From Russula earlei (Eukaryota > Basidiomycota > Agaricomycetes > Russulales > Russulaceae): a stretch of 64,000 bases of DNA. The notes beneath the pieces were generated by a model. That model saw only the letters and a list, made by a program, of their open reading frames with translations. It searched no databases and was not told the origin of the DNA. Both the position numbers and the translations under genes were made by a program. This document shows positions 12,693 to 23,947 of this stretch, piece by piece (positions within the stretch are counted from its first letter, which is position 1; each line of letters starts with the position of its first letter). Location: the NCBI GenBank assembly GCA_025769875.1, contig JAGFNK010000057.1:110205-174204 (forward strand), written 5' to 3'.

Positions 12693-15600
12693 TCATGACA
12701 AACAAGTAGGGTCCATTCCCAAGGGCAGCATTGCGAGGTCGTCCAGCCGCGTCTTCTCCCACCTGATGGTCTCAAGCTGCACGTGAGAAAGTTAATGAAC
12801 TTGGACAGGAAAAAAAAAGAATGTGGTTGACCCACATCAGTGAGCGCTTCTGCTAGTTCCAATAAGTTCATGTGGTCTGGACGGAACGTTCCGTTCTGAA
12901 GGGTGCAATATCAATTGAGTGAATCCATAAAAGAAGACACCCCTTCTACGCACAACACGCTCTTCATCGAGATCACGGAAATGTTGGCGCAAGTCCAATG
13001 GTATCTTTGATGGTAGAATGAGGACATGAATTGGTGGCATGAAGGGGCGGCTAGTGGCAATACGAGACGAAACGTCCTGGGGTTTGTTTCCTACATATAC
13101 GTTATGTATCGTCAACGAGAAGCTGACGCACCTTCGCAACGGATAATGCCAGGCGAATGTCCTGCCTCGCTTTACGGGCGTTCATGCCAACTACAACGAA
13201 TAGCTCCCAGATACAGTCAAGAAGGTACACAGATAGATCTATCTTCGATTCGGTGGAGAATGCCAGGACGGTCGTGAGCTTCATCGTTTGTCAGTCCTAG
13301 AGATTAGGCTATTGGGGCAATTTCTTACGTGTGGGTCAGATGAAGCATCAACGCGCCAGATTCGGGGCAAAGCAGTGGCCAGATCTGGTCGCCATTTCCA
13401 ATAATCAGCACTGGCATAGTCAGCGTCGCCCAACATCATCCAAAACACTTCGTTGTTATCAGATTCATGTTCGATGAGTTCCACAAGACATGATTCCGCC
13501 GGAAGGGATAAGGCATATCCGAGTGCGGCCTGACGTTCCTCTGGAAGAGAGCCTTTCCCATGCCAGACATAAAGCGTACCCAGCAAAGTTAAACAGTAGC
13601 TAAAGGCAGAGCAGAGGTTTGAGACATGCTTCCAAGGGATGTTAGCTCACCTTGCGAAGAAGCTTTCCCACGGCGATCGCACTCACGAAGTCATGCTCAT
13701 CAATGAATATGTTTCCATCCATCAGTCGGACTTGATGCATAGTAGTATTCTCCACACTCCAATATGAACGTGCGCCCTTGAAACACTACCTTCAACCAAA
13801 AGGCATTATCACGTACATTGTTCAACGTTACCTGCCGCGTGGCGAGTCGTCCGTTGAGTGCATGCACCAACTCTTGTGGCTCACAGCCTTGATGCACTAA
13901 GCATAGCTTCGTTCCATAATGTCGTGCCATATCCTTCAGCTTTCGCTGCTCGCGCTCACCAATCTGACTACGTCGACCTTGCCAACCCCATAGAGTCGTC
14001 TCGACCAAGCCAGAAGATTTTGCTTTAATCCGATGCACAATCGCCAAGATCTCCGAGTCGTAGAATACATTGATATCACCTTTCAGACTCGTGGCAGTTG
14101 CACCGGAAACTGACATAACATCGACGGAAATAGTGATGCCTGCGCTGGGCTGATACTGAGAAGGGAGTAATAGGAGCTTTTCCAAGTCAACTTGTGGAAG
14201 GGGTTCGTCGCGATAGACTGTGATCCTCGCTCAGGGGCCCAACCACGCTGGTGATGACGTTCACTCACGTATCTCAAACAGGTTATCATCCTGCTGGGAA
14301 AGCGGTATGTGATCAGGGCTTGCCTTCTTTTTCGCAGTCAAACCTGGTTTGGCGTCCACTGCCGTCTGCACAACAAGCTCAGGGTGAACGCCCCGTGTCA
14401 TCAAAGTGCGTTCTTCAACAAGCGGTGACATGGAGCGGCCTCCACATTCGTCGAACCTCGACTTCCGCTTTTCAAGCTTCACCTGTCGTAGCGTGACAAG
14501 CGGAACAAAGTTGGTACTTGTGGTTTCGGCCTTAGTCATTGATACTTGCGCCTCATGCAAAGTCTGCGCGACGTCCATGACCAACGTCCGAGATCCCGTG
14601 CTCGGAATGCGGCTTTGCCGCCGTGGGGAGCGCAGGGTTGCTGAAGAATGCGGGGCATGCAACGGTCTTGGCAGTGACGGCGGGGGAGTAGATGGACCAG
14701 GAGAGGGACGAGCCAATCCGACAGGGAATGACTTCTCCTGAAGGAGTGGGGCGGTAGAATCAGACGAACTAACACCGATCAACGCCTGCTCATCGAACCG
14801 AACGGTGGTAGATCTATCGGCCTTGCGAGCTGGTGGGTGGATTCTAGGTTGCGTTGGTGCATCAGCATGAAAAAGAGCGTTAATGGCGCACGTAGAAGTT
14901 GGAGTGATGCGAACTGGCGAATGCGAATGCGTGGTTATCGCACTCTGAGCCGGTGGTCGAGGGTCCGGTACACGTGGGGGACTAGCATGTGTTTTTATGG
15001 CCCTTGTCTTGGCCAGCTGTTCGCCCGTATTCTTCCGATTTGCCTTCTTGGGCTTAGCTCTCCCCTTTGTGAGCTGTGGAGATGCACATCGTCCACAGAG
15101 TACAAGAGAACACGTATCAAAACCAAGAAGCAATTAATTCATTGTCGACCAACATGGTGCCACTAGGGACGTACATGAACCAAAGCTCTGCCCGATGGTG
15201 GAGGAATGCCCGCCATACCTCTCCGTTGCCTCTGACCGCCCAAGCTCGCCCCTGTACGATGACCCAGCTCGTCTGCATCTTGCGTAGATGTCAAGCCACA
15301 CGCTGAAGCTGGCGTAGTCGGCCGCGAATGAGGACGTGGATGGCCAGTGGAGGAATCGTCACCGGTCTTCGTAGGTTTGATATATGAGAACAGAGTGGAT
15401 GAAGAACCGAGGCCATAGCCTCCCGGTGAAGCGGGAGGCGTAGAGGGGCGCGAGGGCGTTGAGAAAGAAGGCGGGGAAGCCACGTTGCGAATTGAGCGTC
15501 CAGTATGCTCAGCCCCCAGCCCTCCCAATGAGTGTCCCGTAGGTTGTTGCTCGGCTGCACGCGCGGAGCGCCCGATATGGTGACCCTCGACAATGCGGAT

Positions 15601-17206
15601 AGAAGTACCGGTTCTCTGATGGTTCAATGCACGAGAGGGACGTCTGTCGTCCTCGGAATCTTCAAGTTTCAGAGGCTCCGATGCCGTCCACGACTTGCGA
15701 TGGACAGCGGTACCCTGTGTTGACGGGGTAGCGGCGGCAGGTGCCCATGACTTACGAAAGTTGGTGGGTGCAGGAGTGGGGGCAGGGTGTGATTTTGACG
15801 ACAGTGATGATTCGGGCTGCCACCGCCCAGCGACAGAAGGTGGGCGCTTAGTTGGGCTAAGCTTTTCGACCTCTGATAGAGCTGACCCTGCCGCTGCAGC
15901 CTCAAGATCGCTGCTTGCTTTCACCATTGATTTCACGAATCCCCGACCCTTAAGACGACTTATGCTGGGTGTCGGATCCTTCTCCTTTCGCGGATAGAGA
16001 GATAGAGAGCGTTGTTGCGGGGTGAGTGAATGACCCCTTGGGATTAAAGCTTCAGGTCGGGGGGGAGAGGGAGCGGACACGGAAGACGTAGGAGGTTGAG
16101 CGCTGGATGCAGGAGACGGGACACTCGTAATGGCGGACTTCTTAGGTGTTACGAGTGACGATTTGGAAGATCGGGGCTCGAGTGACTTTGTTAGAGGGAT
16201 ATTACTGTCGAAGGACGATGGCGAGCATTCCGGACTACGAGAGGTGACATGGGCGTGCGAGGAGGCAGGGTGGGAGGACCGTGACTGCGGTATTGGAAGC
16301 GGCAGCGTCGTAGATAGTGTTGGATGTGTGCCAGAAGGGGTGCTTACAGTTCGTGGCCGGTGCACATCGTGCTCGAGGGAAGGTTTGCTGGCTTGAGTGG
16401 ATGCGACTTGTTCGACGTGTTGTACGTACCGTTTCAAGGCCGCGGACGGGGTGCCTGTGAGGGGTTGACGAGATGCCGCGCATCCTGAGCGGTGATCACC
16501 ATTCGAAACAGGAAGGGGTTCTGTGTTCGACGAAGCCGGGGTGTTCTTCACAACGGGAGAGCAACCTTGTAAAGATGCGGTAGGCGTTGGTGAGCGAACT
16601 TCGTCATGTTGGGTAGGGGAAACAACACTGCGTCCTCGTGATGTAAGTCCAGGCATCGCTGTACCTCCTCGTCCGAAAACCGGGTGAGGAGCAGAGGAAG
16701 AGATGATACTCCGCTGTTCAAATAGCGTAGCATCGGTGGCATCCAGCTGAGGTGCTTGCTTGTTCAAGCGGGGACCTGTTGCACGGCCACCGATAATGGC
16801 TGCAAGGGATATGGGCACAGGAGATGAAGGAGCGGTCTGGGTGAAATGGGACGGCTTGCTAACAGGTTTCTGAAGAGCCTCTGAGGGACGTGACGTGGTT
16901 GAAGGGGCCTCTGAGGATACTGTATACGGACATCGCCCAGTTCAACCTGTGGAGAATGGTGACCGAGAAAGGAGAGGGCATACCAGCAACGGGGTCGAGG
17001 GAAGAGCGGCCGTAGCCTGCACTACGACGTACTCTAGCAAGACGAGAGGCTGCAATCTCCTGCTCGAGCTTCCGATGTTCCTCCTCCTCGTCATCATCAA
17101 CCTGACGCTGTAGCGCCCGTATCTTCTGTGCCCACTCTGCAAGGCCAGGTTCCCCGGGTTTACGCGTGCTAAATTGATGAGATGAAGGACTTTCTGGGAG
17201 CTCCAT
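12693..17206 (-). CDS. disordered protein with C-terminal gelsolin/villin-like region
   Basis: A large fungal actin-regulator-like protein. The N-terminus has a short coiled coil (AEWAQKIRALQRQVDDDEEEE...) followed by about 900 residues rich in Ser, Pro, Thr and Arg. These include repeated basic motifs such as LKGRGFVKSMVKASS and paralogous HIGRS / HTGRS repeats near 15.5 kb. The C-terminal third is folded: ISVDVMSVSGA, EILAIVHRIKAKSSGLVETTLWGWQGRR, LGTLYVWHGKGSLPEERQAAL, then FWMMLGDADYASADYWKWR and VYLLDCIWELFVVVG. This is the gelsolin-repeat pattern of a family I recall as DUF4045/DUF7904. The last exon reads LETIRWEKTRLDDL...DPTCLS with the stop at 12693-12695. The start is uncertain: 17206 is the first in-frame ATG, but the frame is open to about 17269 (through a PPIYDKADIA stretch) and a tiny first exon at 17306-17308 (ATG|GTGTGT) would fit. 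Confidence 0.8.
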
Positions 17207-17381
17207 GGCTATGTCGGCCTTGTCGTAGATAGGAGGAGAGTTCACGGAACGAGCAAGCCTCGAGAAGAACTAAAAAGGCAATAGCCAAACAAGTATATCA
17301 CACACCATCGCCTGCATACAAAAGTTCGTTCGTGTATCGTTAACCAATCCGAGTAGGTATGAGAATCCTCAAAAACTATCA

Positions 17382-18349
17382 TCACAACAGAGCCATCAGG
17401 AAAATCCCGAGGCCAGCCAAGCTTGTCAATCCATCCCACTTGACAAGTCGGAATGTTCCACCACTCTGACTCTGGCTATTTGTGCGAGGGAGGCTATTAC
17501 CCTCTGCGGTCTGTGATACCCCTGCGGGGTTTGTGCCGTCTGAAAGGAGCCGTCAGCTACAGATGTCAATTGTAGGTATACGATGACAGACCAATGAAAC
17601 TGGGACCACATTGGTTCGAGATTGTCGTATTCTCGTCAGATGTGATAGCCTGGGGTGCATTTGAGAGAATAATGTTGTAAGCCGTCTTGGTGCAGTTATT
17701 GCATGTCAAGCCTGGTGAGAAACCGAGAGCAGGAAGACCTCCCCATAAAACTTGAAATAGCTGAGAGGATATGTTGTCAATGCTGACTGTCCCGGTATTG
17801 TTCTGAACACCGTATAGTGTGTCCACGGCACAAAACTGACGTGTGGCGTTACTGCGAGTAGATGAGTTGTACGTCAGCAATCGTGGGGAGTAAACATACT
17901 CTTGTAAGCACAAAATCTGCCGGACGGTCGGATAGTACTGCTGCACAATTGATGTAAGGTTCTGAGTGCTATTTATGAGACCGAGTGCGGAGAAATCAGT
18001 CTGGCACCCATTCGTGATGTTGGTCACGAGAGCAGCGAGAGTCTGGTTTGAACACGCGGCCTTGGGACAAAAGCCGGTCAACCAGGTGTTGATGGGGGGA
18101 ACGATAGAAACATTCGAGTTTCCGACGAAAACTGGAATGAGTGCGGCAGCATTTAAACATTGGGCGTCGGGGGAGGAAGCAACATCAGCGAGACTAGACT
18201 GGCACTGAGAGGAGACGCTCAGGCCGCTGTAATGGCGAGAATGGGGATAAGACAATCGCAGGGCGTAAGCAGTGGACGCACATGGGCGAGGCTGGGAGAG
18301 CAAACGCAGAGGCGAGAGTCGCGAAAACAGCAGACAGGTAGAGTAGCAT
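17382..18349 (-). CDS. GPI-anchored secreted Cys/Asn-rich protein
   Basis: A cell-surface protein of a widespread basidiomycete family without known function. The start at 18347-18349 gives a signal peptide (MLLYLSAVFATLASAFA). Introns at the SPI|GLSV, LQD|NATR and FID|GTNP junctions restore a continuous frame. The mature part carries regularly spaced cysteines (SSQCQSSL, DAQCLN, TGFCPKAACSN, TNGCQTD, ILCLQD, TCNNCTKTAYN, NQCGPSF) and many N-glycosylation sequons (NVS, NQT, NIT, NLT, NAT, NTT). The C-terminus is a Ser/Gln/Gly-rich spacer (SQSQSGG), then a hydrophobic tail LTSLAGLGIFLMALL that ends the protein. That is the arrangement of a GPI-attachment signal. The stop is at 17382-17384. Adhesin or wall-structural roles are possible but not shown. 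Confidence 0.83.
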
Positions 18350-18705
18350 AGTTGAGAGAGAGAACTTGAGGGAGGGAATGGGGGGGCATGCGGTCACCGG
18401 CGGGCTTTAATTATAAACGAAGAGGGTAAATGTGGATACTGCTGCGCATTGACGACGTCAGACGGAGCATGGCTTGCAGAACTGCGCTCGCTTACTCCTC
18501 CTCCGCTCCAGCAGTGGCACCCAATCGTACCCAATCAAATCGCAGCACGCACCGGGCCGGCAGCCGTGACACTCGTCGCAGTAAGCGAGAAGGCATTTGT
18601 GAGTGCGACGATCACCCAAAAGTGGGGATACTGTCTTGGTGGACCTCTGACCGCTTCAGCGTATGTCTCTGCTTGATTCACGTTCGACGCGCATACATCC
18701 AACTC
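18350..18705. promoter_or_regulatory. divergent promoter region
   Basis: This 356-bp stretch separates the minus-strand GPI protein gene from the plus-strand coiled-coil gene. It is GC-balanced and has a CT-rich run on the plus strand near 18489-18510. No conserved ORF is seen. The segment 18661-18711 has strong intron-like ends (GTATGT ... GCAG), so an untranslated or coding first exon of the downstream gene may lie inside it. Confidence 0.45.
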
Positions 18706-20172
18706 ATGCAGGACGTCATAGAGATCAGGCTAGATATCGGTCAAAGTCATCCTCATCGCAATTTCTGCGATATTCTTCACCCTCCCAATTCCCAAACTCC
18801 TCGCCGGCAAACATCCACCGATGGCAACTGCATTTGTATGCTACTCGGTTTTTGACCTGAATTACCTCCTCACCTTTTTCCAGATGACACCCCTTCGCCT
18901 AAATTCCTTGGAACAGCCTCTTGCGCAGCCTTGAATTCGTACGCACGATATGTTGCTAGGGGCGTCAATTTTGACATGGTTTCCAGTCGAGATTCAACAT
19001 CAAGGTCACGATTATGTACGGACCATGCTGCTTGCATTGACAAAGAGAATGTTTCGCCACATTTTCTGGACTCGAAAGTGCACCCCGAAGCCGTGCAGGA
19101 ACTTGAACTTGCTTCTACCCTTCCACAGCTCGCCCCAACCCCTGTCGTCATTCCCAATCAATTCAATTCAATCATTCCTTCGGGGTTACCCCCCATCCAG
19201 ACTCATCTCCCTATGACCCTTCGCGGCAAATCTATAAATTTCGACCTTCAAACCCTTGATGATGATCCGCGCTCGATCATCCAGCTACTCAGTGCCACGT
19301 TGAGCGACCGTGATAAATGGATGGTCGTAGGTGCCGTTTACAGGCGCAAGGGTAACGTCTATGCCGCCTTGACCGTAGTCATCACTATGGTAAAAGGTCA
19401 GCAGGAGTGAACGGCTTACTTTTGTATCTCTGAACATTGCAATCTAGTGCTTTATGACCTGGGACTCAGAGAACGCGACTTGAAACCTGCTTTCCTTATG
19501 CTTTCCAGCTGCCATGTTGAATTATGGAGGCAATCCCGCGGCGCCGACGGCTCTGAGACGGAGACATCTGCCGCACACCTTGACAAGTCTTGCCGCTGGC
19601 TGCAGCTTGTTTATGGTCAAAACAATCCTGAAACCCCGTCAGAGAACTGCTTTGAAATCCTCCGCAGCTTCTCCCTCGTTGACACCACGTCTAGGTCCGC
19701 CCATGGCGTTCCGTCCGTACAAGTGCATATCATATCTGATAAGTCTCAAAGAACAGATATCGATCGTGATTTACAGGTTTTGCGCGACCGTCAGGCGCTC
19801 CATGTTGAAGAGCTGGCCCACGCGCGAGAGGCAAAGCGGCGGCTCGAGGACGAAGCCGCTAATGAACGTGTCGTCCGTCGGCGGCTCGAGCGGACATTAC
19901 GTGACCTCGAAACAAAACTTGCCAAAGCGCAGAGGCGCGCAGATGATGCCCACGTACTCGTTCGCATGGAAGCTAACACACGAAGGAGATGCGAGCAAAC
20001 AATCGCCGAGGAGCGTGCAAAGTGCCGAGTGTTAGAGGAACATGTCAAGAAGCAAGCCCAGGGTACGAGGCCGCTGCTCGAGGGGCTCGCTGGGCTGTTT
20101 CAGAGTGAAAGTATACTGCTCAAAGATGACACGTTCATCTTCCCTGCTCCTGAAGCATCGCCCCGACGATGA
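18706..20172 (+). CDS. hypothetical protein with conserved helical domain and C-terminal coiled coil
   Basis: I recognise the pattern as a common unnamed Agaricomycete protein. The core reads ALNSYARYVARGVNFDMVSS, then HAACIDKENVSPHFLDSKVH, PPIQTHLPMTLRGKSINFDL and SDRDKWMVVGAVYRRKGN. That last part suggests TPR-like helices. An intron of about 49 nt ending at 19446 joins ...MVK to VLYDLGLRERDLKPAFLML. The last 130 residues are a charged coiled coil (EELAHAREAKRRLEDEAANE and similar), ending FPAPEASPRR. The 5' end is uncertain. The model from ATG 18706 with an intron at 18836-18883 gives a continuous frame. The neighbouring frame (RYRSKSSSSQFLRYSSP) looks more protein-like, so an alternative upstream exon is possible. 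Function unknown. Confidence 0.7.
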
Positions 20173-21532
20173 ATTCTTCTCGTGACAATTGACTGCCCCC
20201 TCCGCGGAGGTGGGAGCAGGCTCCTGTAGTCTCCTTTACACCGAAGACGTCTTTTTGTACTGGTGGAACTAATTGAACCCATTTCGAGGCGTCATCGGAT
20301 CACCTTCCACGCAGGTCGTAATATTTTATAACATTGATTGCTCGAGTCATAGGAGCACAGAACAGGCCGACGATCCCATGTACGGACGAGTTATGCCGAC
20401 AATTGCTTTCGAATAACCACAGGTCACTCTGCTGTGTTGCCATCAAGGCGGTCACACTCTTATCCCTGTTGTTTCCAAGGAGCTTTTCGAGATTTTATTC
20501 GCATGAGACGGGTCTCGTACAGTCCGAATATGGGGGGAGAGGGCGAAGGGTGGAAACAACGTACTCAAAAAGGACGAAGGTTGTCGCGGCGGCGCTGGAT
20601 GGGTCTTCGACGCCGACAACATTCTGTGCCAGGAAGCGTAAGATCGTGTTTGCCGGAGATGAGTCGGGTAATGTGAAGGAACAAGTCGATCGTACTCGGG
20701 AAGGGTGAAGGACACACACGGCGACTGCGTACTCAGGCTTGGCGGCCTGATGCTTCGCGATATGTAAAGCCACCTCTGTCAGGGTCTGGATGAACAGCAT
20801 CGTAGTCCACATTGTGCCAAGGAAACACTCACACTCAGGTCACCGAGAAAGCCGGTGAGTCCGGGGACAGCAATTCCCCGGGTTATAAATAACTACACGA
20901 TATGCCAGTCTGGAAACGAACATTGTTATGAGCACTTGTGATAACGAAAATGGTTAAGATGGACGACAAAGCATCGCATCCGGATGTATTCCGTCAATGA
21001 CCCAAACAGAAATTTCTCCGTCACCGAAAACATTCTCATAATAAGTGGGGACCTCACCTGCCTGTAGTAACTTTAGAGAGGCCAAAGAGGGGAGCTACAT
21101 GATACCAGACCTGAGTTTTTTTAACCTTCTTTAGATCGATCATGAGCACAGGGCTGCCACGACTTGGCAGTGAGCTTGACCGAGCAAGCATCATTCTCCG
21201 CGGAGAAAAACTTGTCATAGTGCCATGACTCACGACAAACGGAATCAATAATCTAGGCTGGGCGGCATCTTGGTAATGGCGCGGTCGCAGTCGGCTTCCG
21301 GTTCCTTCACACACTGGATCTTCAACAATATGATTCGTCGCGAAGAGGGGAAGGATATTCCTCGCGATCGAAAGTCGGAACCTTTGGGATGACTAGTGAC
21401 CACTTGATATAAAGAGAGCTGGAGGTTTCTGAAGTTTGATGCATAGAATAGATTAACAAACATGACTGGTAGAAGACTGTTCGAAATCGGCCCTCTTTGA
21501 TGTACCCAATGGGATGATCCAAAACAGTTGTG
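20173..21532. other. 1.36 kb with no confident gene
   Basis: Several 60-105-codon frames occur on both strands. The longest minus-strand one (20495-20812) has a hydrophobic start but no recognised motif. A short natural-looking C-terminus (DYDAVHPDPDRGGF...) near 20750-20800 on the minus strand could be the relic of a gene. I cannot assemble a consistent gene model. It separates the coiled-coil gene from the transposon nest. Confidence 0.35.
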
Positions 21533-21585
21533 TTGGAGTCTAAATTTTAGTTCTTAGGCCCATGATACCAACCGAGAATTCTTGA

Positions 21586-22138
21586 GGCCCCTTTTACCAA
21601 CCAAGAATTCTTGAATCTTGAACTTGAACTTGGATTTCGGGATTTTCCGGGAGTGACAGGAGTGACAGGAGTGATCTAAGTGATATGATGTATATAATAA
21701 ATTAATATGTATTTTTTTTTGTTGTCATTTGCATACTCACATATTTGGGGTTACACATGATGTGTCAGCGTCAAACTCGGGGTCGAGCAGTCCAACTTGA
21801 GCTCAACATCTGGGTGCTTGCAGCCCCATTTTCACCAGAGCTGAACATACAAAATTTGCACAAAGATGTGCACCCACACATTGGTAACACATATTCTGCC
21901 TTATGACATGCTTGCAATACCCCACTTGGAAGGAGTGGAAGGAAGGGTTAGAAAAAATATTTTACATATCACATGTAAACCCAGCAAATCACACTGGAAA
22001 ATAACTCATATTTGAAATGGACTCATATTAGTTTATTATGTCACTTACATCACACCTGTCATTCCTGTCACTCCCGGAAAATCCTGAAATCCAAGTTCAA
22101 GTTCAAGATTCAAGAATTCTTGGTTGGTAAAAGGGGCC
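21586..22138. mobile_element. 553-bp non-autonomous Harbinger-related element (MITE-like), nested
   Basis: It begins GGCCCCTTTTACCAACC and ends with its inverted copy, with terminal inverted repeats of about 110 bp that share the TTTTCCGGGAGTGAC block with the host Harbinger. TGA flanks it on both sides (21583-21585 and 22139-22141). Excising it with one TGA restores a left Harbinger repeat that matches the right one base for base across the junction (GAATTCTTGAACTT). The interior (about 21.75-22.0 kb) has no ORF. It is a deletion derivative or relative mobilised by the same transposase family. Confidence 0.9.
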
Positions 22139-22507
22139 TGAACTTCGAACTTGAACTTGAATTTCGGGATTTTCCGGGAGTGACTGGTGTGACCAGTGTG
22201 ATATAAGTGACATCGTATATATGATAAACTAATAGGTTTTTTTTTAATATGAGTTTTTATTCGCTTGTGATTTGCATATTCGCGTATTGTGATTGCAGCC
22301 ATGACTGGGAACTGACTCAGTCCGCTTGTGTCCGCTGAATGTTGCCAAGGCATACTGTAGGGCCCAGGATCCATGCATGCGGAGCGAGAGATTTTTGAAG
22401 AGGAAATGGAAAATCTTTTTTTGAAAAAAATACTATTCAATAACACGTTCTGTGTGGTCCCTCTGAATTCTCTGATACTGCTCCCACATGTCATCAGCAA
22501 TTTTATC

Positions 22508-23793
22508 TCACCTGATATTTGCTCGCTCCCTCTCATGCTGCCTCACAGGGCCTGTTCCAAGTTCACCAGCCAGTGCTTCCTCTTCTTGTGCATCCATCTG
22601 GAGGTCAGCCACTTGGTCGTCAAAGGTGCCGATCTCCCTAGAGTCATATGCGCGAATAAGATTGTGAAGTGCTGCGAGCGCACATGGGACATGTGCTTGA
22701 ACTCCCATGTCATACTCGCGGGGTTGTGAGAGAATCTTGAAATGCTGCTTGAGAATTCCAAAAATGTGTTCAATGACATTGCGAGCTTGGGCATGACGCA
22801 AATTGAACAGCTCCTTGGGTGTGCGTGGCCTAGGACAAACATCAGTAAGACAACTTGAAAGTAAGACAACAAAGACTCACCTTGTGCAAGCACGGCCCCA
22901 TTCAGCTAGATGGTACCACACGCCTCAATAAGGGGTGAGAAGTACATCTGACAAGGCAAAACCCACATCACCAAGATAATACTTCCCCCTTGGGACATGA
23001 AGATCAGAATGATGTGCTGCGTGAAAAAGTGTCGCGTCAGCAGTGGAACCCTCCCAACCAGTCAGCAGGTAGGTGAAGCAGAGGTCGAATGAGCATCCCA
23101 TGAGGCAGTTCTGCATGAGACCTCCTTTGCGGTTCCTTGCCGCATCATGCTCTGCAGCAGTGGCAAAACAGTCGATATGTGTACCATCGATAGCACCCAG
23201 CGCGTCCTTGAGAAATGGAAAGAATTTGGGGTTGCTTTGGATGAAGGGGTGAGGGGGTGAATCGGCATCGGGAAGGCGCACAAATGTGGTGTAGAAGGGA
23301 GGGCTCGAGAGAACGCCTAGAATTTTTTTAAAATACCTAGCTATCCATCAGACAACATCTGAAAGAAACCTGAGAGATACTTACTTTGAAATGGTGCGGG
23401 GTGACCGCTGAAAACGCTCTCTGACATGTGTCGATGACAGCCCTGTGACAGCTGTATAAGGAAGATAGCAATTGTTCTTCGACTTGGACGTGTCGTGATG
23501 ATGAGATACCAAGTCATTGGAGGATCCGCTGGAGGATGATAAATACTTTTTTTATGCACCCCAAGCTCAGTCCAAATGTGCTCTGGATGGCCAGTGAGTA
23601 GGTCCTCAACCCACTTAGCCCCAGTGTATGAAGATGTGTGATATGGGATAGGAGGACGATAGAGGGGTTCAAGGAGCTCAAGTAATGCTTGGCAGCAAAG
23701 TAGGAGAACAGTTGACATATTTAACATGACATAGAGCCGTTGGTGCCATTGGCGTCGCCATTGTACCCATTGCTGATGAGGGTTATCGGGCAT
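22508..23793 (-). pseudogene. HARBI1-like DDE transposase, frame-damaged
   Basis: This would cut and paste the Harbinger element. From ATG 23791-23793 (MPDNPHQQWVQWRRQWHQRL) the product reads through YTGAKWVEDLLTGHPEHIWTELGVHKK. It resumes in RERFQRSPRTISK, PLKDALGAIDGTHIDCF-like sequence (first catalytic Asp, in FLKDALGAIDGTHID), GWEGSTADATLFHAA (second Asp), YYLGDVGFALSDVLL and RNVIEHIFGILKQHFKIL (catalytic Glu). It ends at 22508. At about 23400-23550 the expected helix-turn-helix stretch is split over three frames. A TGA follows VFIILQRILQ, and one-base losses occur around EEQL..IFL and before TAVTGLSS. Introns cannot easily explain all of these. The DDE triad itself is intact. Confidence 0.82.
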
Positions 23794-23947
23794 CTTGAGT
23801 GAGGGAGGGGACAACAACGGGGACAAAGCGTGCAACTTTTTGACAGAAAATTTTTTTGGCACATCACATGTAATTTCACAATATGTGAAATATTTATTTG
23901 GATACACATACATGACACAACAATACAAATCATCGCTTACGCTCGCT

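Noticed and set aside
12693..18349. Biosynthetic or defence gene cluster around the GH17, gelsolin-like and GPI-protein genes
   Set aside because: The neighbouring functions are unrelated and there is no tailoring enzyme, transporter or regulator set; ordinary fungal gene order.
20334..20812. Overlapping ORFs on both strands between the coiled-coil gene and the transposon
   Set aside because: No motif, no consistent splice continuation, and each is the shadow of the other.
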